From Rhinopomastus cyanomelas (taxonomy: Eukaryota > Chordata > Aves > Bucerotiformes > Rhinopomastidae): DNA of 64,000 bases. The position numbers were made by a program, and so were the translations under genes. The notes beneath the pieces are model-generated. The model worked only from the letters and a program-made list of their open reading frames with translations, was not told where the DNA came from and searched no databases. Below are positions 59,401 to 64,000 of this stretch, one piece after another; the first letter of the stretch is position 1, and each line of letters opens with the position of its first letter. The stretch is taken from contig VXBP01010329.1 of NCBI GenBank assembly GCA_013400115.1, forward strand, positions 549,515 through 613,514, read 5' to 3'.

Positions 59401-61675
59401 CCAGGCCTCACCTCTGCAAGCCATTCGCTGCAAGCAAAGCGGACACTAGGTTTCAGCCCTAAGGTTTACTTGGCAGTGGCTGATGGCTTCCACACCTGTA
59501 CAGTGACGCCAGCTTTCTTTGCTGAAAATTTTGGCCTCGGAGCAGTACACAAGGAGGACGTGGTGGCTTCTGGCTTAGAAAACGCAGAGTAGCCTGTAGG
59601 CGAATACGGATTGTTTACTGGGAGAGAGGCGTTTGACTGGAACGAAGGGTGGGTGCTGTAGGCGGGCACGGAGTACACCGAAGATGCCCGGGCGGCAGGA
59701 GGAGAGCCAGCGCTGGGTGGTCTCACAGGCAGAGCTTGCTTTGAAGTGGGCAGCTTCAATGTCTGCTTCATCGCAAGGTTTTCCTTAGTGCTTGGAGGTT
59801 GAAAAGTAAATAGAGATGGATCGAGCTGGTAAGGTTGGTGTTTCATAATATCCAAAGCATTGAGACCTTTCTTTGGTTTTCTTTTTGTGTTTTTGGTAGT
59901 GGCGGCGGCCTTAGAGGAAGCCTTGGTAGCACCGGGAGGATAAGATGGGCAGTGGATGGGATTATAAGCAACAGGTGGAGGTGCTCGGACATTGGGAGAG
60001 TATTTCCAAGAAGCTGGTAAAGAAGGAGTTGGAGATGGGGCTCGTGCCGTGTTTGCCTGCACAGTCTCTGAATCCACCACATACTTCTCCATTCGAGAGT
60101 GCCTTCTGGCAAATAGCTGGGCTCCTTTTCCACTCATAGCTGGCGGCATCTCGAAGGGCGGCTTTGTTTCTCCGGCACTTGGTGTGACTGGTGTCTTGGG
60201 TGTATGACTTGGGCTCGCTAGGGTTGCCTGAGGCCCTTTGAAAGGACCAGCTAGGTTGAGACTGCTTGGGGGATGGACTGGAGACTGAGGATACTGTGGA
60301 GATTTAGGTGGTGCAGGATATGCTGCCTGTGGTGAGGCTGGTGCTGGGAAAGAAGGAGCCTTGTTAGCATCCACAGCTGAAGGTGACCAAACTGGTGACA
60401 CTGGAGTGCCAGCAGCAGGAGAGACTTTGAGTGAAGGCTTTGGAGCAACAGGAGGAGGGGCCTTTTGCTTAGATGCCTGAGTCTGCATGAAATTGCAAGC
60501 TTCTGCTCCCAGACTGAGGTAGTCTTCCTCAGGTCCTGACTCAAAGCCAGCTCCAGCACCTTTTTTGCCTTCCGCATTGTGTAGAAGGGACAAGAGGGCG
60601 GGATTAGGACTGACTTTGGGTGCTTCTTTGAAAGTGAACATAGGTTTTGAAGTGCTTCTTCTCTTTGCCTCTTGCAGTATCCCCGTTCTTTTGGCTGGCA
60701 CTGCAATCCTTTCATCCCTGGATGCAATGTGTTCTGTTGGTTCGGTGGGCAGCCACGCGCTTGGGGCAGCTCTGCTGGCTACGGGAGCTGACACAGGTCG
60801 GTACAAAGCTTCAGGTGGCGGGCTAACAGAGCAGTAAGGAGGTGGTGCTGGTATGTCTGAAAGAGGACTAGTAACGTTTCTCGTGGGTGAAAATGGAACG
60901 GCTGCTCGGTTTTGAATGCCCGAAGGGAAGGGCTTAGCTGTTTTGTTCAAAGAGGGTGCTTTTTGAGCTTCAGAGGGCTGAAAAGAGAGGTTTGTGTCTG
61001 GTGCTAAGCCAAAGCCGTTTTGCTGTAGTGTTTTGCTGTGGCTCTGGCTCACGTTTGTGTAGCTTTTGCTCACACAGGTCTCTTGTGTCGACATTTCTTC
61101 CTCTTTGGTTTGATAGACTGAAGAGCTCACCTTCTGGAAGCTGTCTGACGTGGTGTTTTCCTGCCGTTCCTCGCTGTGCACTGTGCGCACCTTCATCTCC
61201 TCTTGCTCCGCTGAGATCTGATCCATCCTCTGCCGTCTCTTGGCAAACATGAGGGCCCCTTTACCTGTGCTCTCGGGAAGCATCTGCATCTCCTCTCCAC
61301 TTTTTGCCTTCTTTTCAACCTCGAGTAGACCACTGTCCCAGTCAAACGTCACGATTTTACCGTCGCTGTCAAGGTCAGAGAAGAAATCTTCATCTATTTC
61401 TGACTCGCTTGTTGCAAGCAAACTCACTTCAAAGGTGTTTTCTTTGTCCCCCTCTTCACCTTCTCCTTCCTCACCCTCGTCTTCGTCACGTTCCAACTCC
61501 CCAGTACCGTAGCTGACTAAAGTGTACTTCCTTGCCCTTTGGCGACGCTTCTTGAACATCAACACCCCCTTGGAATTGGGATTAGGAGCTGCTGTCAGCA
61601 GCAGTGCAATGCTTTTACATTTAGACTTGGCTTCTTTGACCTGCTTCTCTGACAGACTCTCACTCCGCCGGAGCC
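49898..61675 (-). CDS. SYNPO2: SYNPO2 (synaptopodin-2/myopodin), 3' part of gene
   Basis: The gene runs right to left and only its 3' coding part is in the window; the 5' exons with the N-terminal PDZ domain are off the right edge. SYNPO2 is an actin-bundling scaffold of the Z-disc and stress fibres that binds alpha-actinin, filamin C and, through a PPPY motif, the WW domain of BAG3 (family knowledge). The exon at 59466-61675 matches the known protein throughout, for example RRSESLSEKQVKEAKSKCKS, ASRDERIAVPAKRTGILQEA, GPEEDYLSLGAEACNFMQ and a tail of the form GVTVQVWKPS. Two C-termini are encoded. Reading through 59495 gives a short tail and stop at 59466. Splicing after the CAG codon (59496) to 50458 joins phase 0 to phase 0 and adds 186 residues beginning SGRSLSLPGRPS. 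The intron between the two exons is about 9 kb. Confidence 0.95.
50977..51192 (-). other. Candidate cassette exon in SYNPO2 intron
   Basis: An open minus-strand segment of exactly 216 bp (72 codons) is bounded by an acceptor-like CTCCTGAACCCAG (AG at 51193-51194) and a very strong donor AGG|GTAAGT at 50977/50976. Both ends are phase 0, the same phase as the SYNPO2 junction it lies within. The translation includes GFVKCEWIAPINGSECTERF and ends in an amphipathic-looking stretch, SLMEGYLANDCINIFNLLDV followed by LLCPENETR. I do not recognise the family. Several CpG dinucleotides survive here although surrounding intron is CpG-poor, which suggests constraint. It could be an alternative SYNPO2 exon, an exon of another transcript, or chance. 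Confidence 0.3.
52143..52850 (-). mobile_element. CR1 LINE fragment, about 700 bp, older subfamily
   Basis: ATAGAATCATCCTAGCGGGA end through AACTTGAGGCCATTTCCCCT to ATGCCTGACTGAAGTCCAAA, reaching the decayed end of ORF2. Confidence 0.88.
53405..53500 (-). mobile_element. Probable diverged CR1 3' fragment
   Basis: GTCACAGAAGGATTGAGGCT, CACCCAACATCACCACAGCA and CAGACCAGGGCACCGAGGGC resemble the 5596-5925 copy. Confidence 0.6.
56341..56429 (+). repeat. 44-bp tandem duplication
   Basis: Two adjacent copies of a unit starting TTAACAGACCTTGGCTGAGT and ending AGGGC, differing only at about four bases near the end of the unit. Confidence 0.9.
56995..57137 (-). mobile_element. CR1 LINE 3' fragment
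   Basis: ATCACAGAATCACAGAACAT end, dominant subfamily, to CATCCCCAGAGAAGGAGACA. A short (TA)n(TG)n run precedes it. Confidence 0.9.
59466..61675 (-). CDS. SYNPO2: SYNPO2 large coding exon with short-isoform stop
   Basis: The acceptor TTCCTTCCACAG precedes GG-CTC-CGG, so the exon starts at 61675 and its first two bases complete a codon begun in the previous exon. The open frame can be traced a few codons further up to a TTG, but that part is intron. About 735 codons follow to TAA at 59466-59468. In order it holds: a basic motif KGVLMFKKRRQRARKYTL (61515-61571); an acidic Glu/Asp-rich run; a second basic motif KGALMFAKRRQRMDQ (61218-61262); a proline-rich part with APPPY near 60840, the family's WW-binding site; RRSTSKPMFTF, an RRS/T site like the mapped PKA/14-3-3 region of the family; the EEDYLSLGAEACNFMQ block; and a third basic motif KGAQLFARRHSRMEKYVVD near 60070-60132. 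An internal donor CAG|GTGTGG at 59496/59495 allows splicing to the last exon. Confidence 0.95.
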
Positions 61676-64000
61676 CTGTGGAAGGAACCAAAGTGCCCGT
61701 TAGTTACACAGAGCCTTCACGACAGATAGGCCTGCATTCGGCTGTGCTGCAATTCAGCCACTGCGCCCTTGCCCCTTATTAAACCTTTCTCTCCTTCTGC
61801 ACGGAGAGGTCGTTATACTTTCCCTGCCGTTATCAGCGGTGCTGTGAATCCCACAGCCAGCATTCCTTAGAGTCACACCCTGCAGGCCAAAGGCTACTTC
61901 ACTCTGGTTCTGACACGTGCCTTTATTTTGAGCATTCTTAGTTTTTATTCCCATAGAATCCCACAATTCTATGATAAGTAACAGGCGGATGAGATTTTCT
62001 CGCGTATTCCTTTTCTGTGGTCTGATATTTGCCACGAGTCTGACCACAGCTCCTGAGCTTACAGCAGACATTCCCAGCCAGCCAGGCCCGTGAGGTCTGA
62101 GCCCAAATGAGACCGCGTGTGTTCAGTGTGATGGCAGCAGCAGCTGCTGCCGTTGATGCCTCTTTTACTCCTGTGAATTCCAGGATGTGAAGGGCTGCTA
62201 AAAGCCAGTGTTTCGAAGGTGTGGTTGTTGTGAGGACACGGTTAAGAACTGAACCAAGGAGGCTCAACTAACTTCTCAAGTGTATTTGCTAGCAGGTATC
62301 AATAACAGTTATTGCTAAAGCACAAGTTACTTGTTTCCAGCGGGTTATGCGGAACAGGACAGCTGCAGCCGTAAGGCTGCCAGATGCACTATACATCCGC
62401 GTGGCTGCTTCCCTGTTATGTGACACAGAGAATGTGCCTCGCGGGGCACCGCTGAGCAGGTGATGTCCAGGTTTCTCTCCCTGTCTTACATCCTACCAGT
62501 GCACCTCATGAACAACAGCCTCAGTAGCTTCTCGCTTTTGAAAAGCCGGAATTTCAGGCTGTTCCAGCCTAGACCACTGGTCCCCTTCCACTTCATTTCA
62601 AAAGGAAACAGCCTGTCTGTGACATATGGAAACGAACACCAAGTTATTTGGTATCTTTTGCTAGCACCAAGCAAACTCTTTTAAGAAAGTCATGTGATGG
62701 GTTTTCTGTTAGCTTTAGCTCTGTCAGTAGACGGAGCCTGGTACTTCTCCTGTTAAAGACAACTGGAGGTTTGCCACTATGCCCGGTGACACTGTGGCTG
62801 AACAGTGGCTCTAACAAGAACCTACAGAAAAGAAAAGATCCTGGCGCCCACACCAGCAGTTTGTAGCATTGTGCTGTGAGAGAGGGAAATCACAGAGCGC
62901 TTGCCTCAGTCCCTGGACTGTCCAAATGTCTGCAGTAGTCTCTGAAGACATTTTGCGACGGAATGGGAACTCTTTGTGTTTGAGTGCCTCTGCAAGCACG
63001 AGGCACGTACGTTCTGTGCTCCCAGATCAGCTACTTGCAACAGCACTGAGGGTTGTTCTGGGAAGGGGATACAGCAGGCACCCACAGCTCTGTGGAAAGC
63101 AAACCCTGAAGCTTTTCATCTTGCCAGCATGTTTTTTTGTTAACTCAGCTAGATAATTACATAGTCAATGGTTTCAAAAGGTGGCAGAAGAAATGCTCCT
63201 GCTTGGGGAAATATAATCTGGCCGTTTACTTGCAGAGAAAGTTTCTGCTAAAGAGCTCAATCACCTGCAGTAAATGTTCCTCTCTAGTTTGGGCTTTAAT
63301 GCTGCATTCGAGTTTCCAGTTTGATGAAAAACACCCATCGACGCCCAAAAGCTTGTTGCCCTAGGCGTGACTGTTTGCTCGGCTTTTGCACATAATCCTA
63401 ATACCAAAGGCAAACCTTTCAACAGGTCGGATCGGTGGTTTCTAAGAATAATGACCTACCACTAGATCTGAAGGAATGGAGTTTGTCCTAGCGGGGATGG
63501 GAAAAGGACAGGATCGACGTCCTACCTGAAAGAAGGGTTTGTCACACAGTACATTGTTGGGAGGTTCCACATCAGTATAAGGTGGAACTTCTTCCCAGGG
63601 AGGGTGACAGAGCCCTGGCAGGGGCTGCCCGGGGGGGTGTGGAGTCTCCTTCTCTGGAGACGTTTCAAACCCGCCTGGACATGTTCCTGTGCGACTGGAT
63701 CTAGGGGATCCTGCTGTGGCAGGGAGATGGGACTGGGTGATCTTTTGAGGTCCCTTCCAATCCCTGACGTTCTGTGATTCTGCGGTTCTTTGTGCTTTTG
63801 CCTTGATGGACAAGTCTCGCAAGTAATGCTCTAAGAAGGGCCGGCGCAGTCTCACAGCTGGTCCCAACTTTGCAGCCAAAATGCAAAGCATGCACACTTT
63901 TCCCTTGAGCCTCATTTCATGTGCCCCAAACATGCAGCTCGCATACGGACACCGCGGCACAAGTCACCGCTTCCCCCACTTGCCAATGAGATAGCGATGG
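61676..64000 (-). other. SYNPO2: SYNPO2 intron upstream of the large exon (partial)
   Basis: No further SYNPO2 coding exon is visible to the right edge. The proper acceptor of the large exon sits at its left end. A plus-oriented CR1 tail lies at about 63560-63788. Other open frames here are short and share no family motif. Confidence 0.6.
63560..63788 (+). mobile_element. CR1 LINE 3' fragment
   Basis: GGAGGTTCCACATCAGTATA through GGGGATCCTGCTGTGGCAGG to a TTCTGTGATTCTGCGGTTCT end; among the best-preserved copies. Confidence 0.9.

Larger units (their letters stand above)
50459..59465 (-). other. SYNPO2: Last SYNPO2 intron, including any 3'UTR of the short isoform
   Basis: This lies between the two SYNPO2 coding exons. 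The first part read (below 59465) must contain the 3'UTR of the short isoform, but I could not fix its end; one minus-strand ATTAAA is present near 57625. The interval holds CR1 tails at 52143-52850, 53405-53500 and 56995-57137, a 44-bp tandem duplication at 56341-56429, a purine-rich run near 57429-57500, and the exon-like segment at 50977-51192. A GC-richer patch at about 54000-54260 is open in frames on both strands but has no supporting splice sites. Confidence 0.6.

Noticed and set aside
61676..61691. Extending the SYNPO2 exon to the upstream TTG
   Set aside because: The segment is the polypyrimidine tract and AG of a proper splice acceptor, and the conserved protein begins after it.
59835..61782. 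Plus-strand and other-frame open stretches over the SYNPO2 exon
   Set aside because: They are shadows of a long real coding exon.
63442..63960. 172-codon minus-strand open frame
   Set aside because: Its middle is the antisense of a CR1 tail.
1..64000. tRNA or rRNA genes, CRISPR arrays, operons, intact retroviral genes
   Set aside because: None seen. Repeats are CR1, simple or old dispersed types, and gene structure is eukaryotic.

Overview
This is a window of vertebrate, almost certainly bird, nuclear DNA. The evidence is about thirty 5'-truncated CR1 LINE tails, many ending in the avian-style ATTCTGTG repeat, together with spliced genes whose short exons sit in long introns. CR1 density is high and most copies look alike, which would suit a lineage with recent CR1 activity (woodpeckers and relatives are one example). 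The species cannot be fixed from the sequence.

All firmly identified genes lie on the minus strand, so they read from right to left. From the right edge: (1) SYNPO2 (synaptopodin-2/myopodin), 3' part only. It has the large coding exon at 59466-61675 and an alternative last exon at 49898-50458, joined in phase by an internal splice donor at 59496/59495. The PDZ-encoding 5' exons lie beyond the window. (2) A gene-poor interval at about 31.3-49.9 kb. It has CR1 copies, an orphan CpG island at about 40.4-41.1 kb, a second CpG-dense patch beside a perfect CTATAAATAG box at about 44.9-45.4 kb, and several exon-like open segments that may belong to an unannotated minus-strand transcript. (3) MYOZ2 (myozenin-2/calsarcin-1), complete. 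Five coding exons lie between 31282 and 17245, their phases agree, and they sum to 792 bp (263 codons plus stop), one residue short of the human protein; an AATAAA follows at 17083-17088. (4) A CpG-island promoter at about 1.3-2.2 kb with a minus-strand 5' exon ending in a strong donor at 1699/1698. By conserved gene order (SYNPO2-MYOZ2-USP53) this is most likely the 5' end of USP53, whose coding exons would lie off the left edge.

SYNPO2 and MYOZ2 both encode Z-disc proteins of striated muscle that bind alpha-actinin and filamin. Here they share a short basic motif (G-x-x-[LM]-F-x-[KR]-R-x-x-R) although they belong to different families. The vertebrate paralogous pairs SYNPO-MYOZ3 and SYNPO2L-MYOZ1-USP54 are also linked, so an old family-level connection is possible.

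The most interesting unexplained signals are a 216-bp phase-0/phase-0 exon-like segment in the last SYNPO2 intron (50977-51192), a set of exon-like segments with matching splice phases between SYNPO2 and MYOZ2 (about 36.6, 35.7 and 32.8 kb), and the two CpG-dense patches that could be promoters for them or for MYOZ2.
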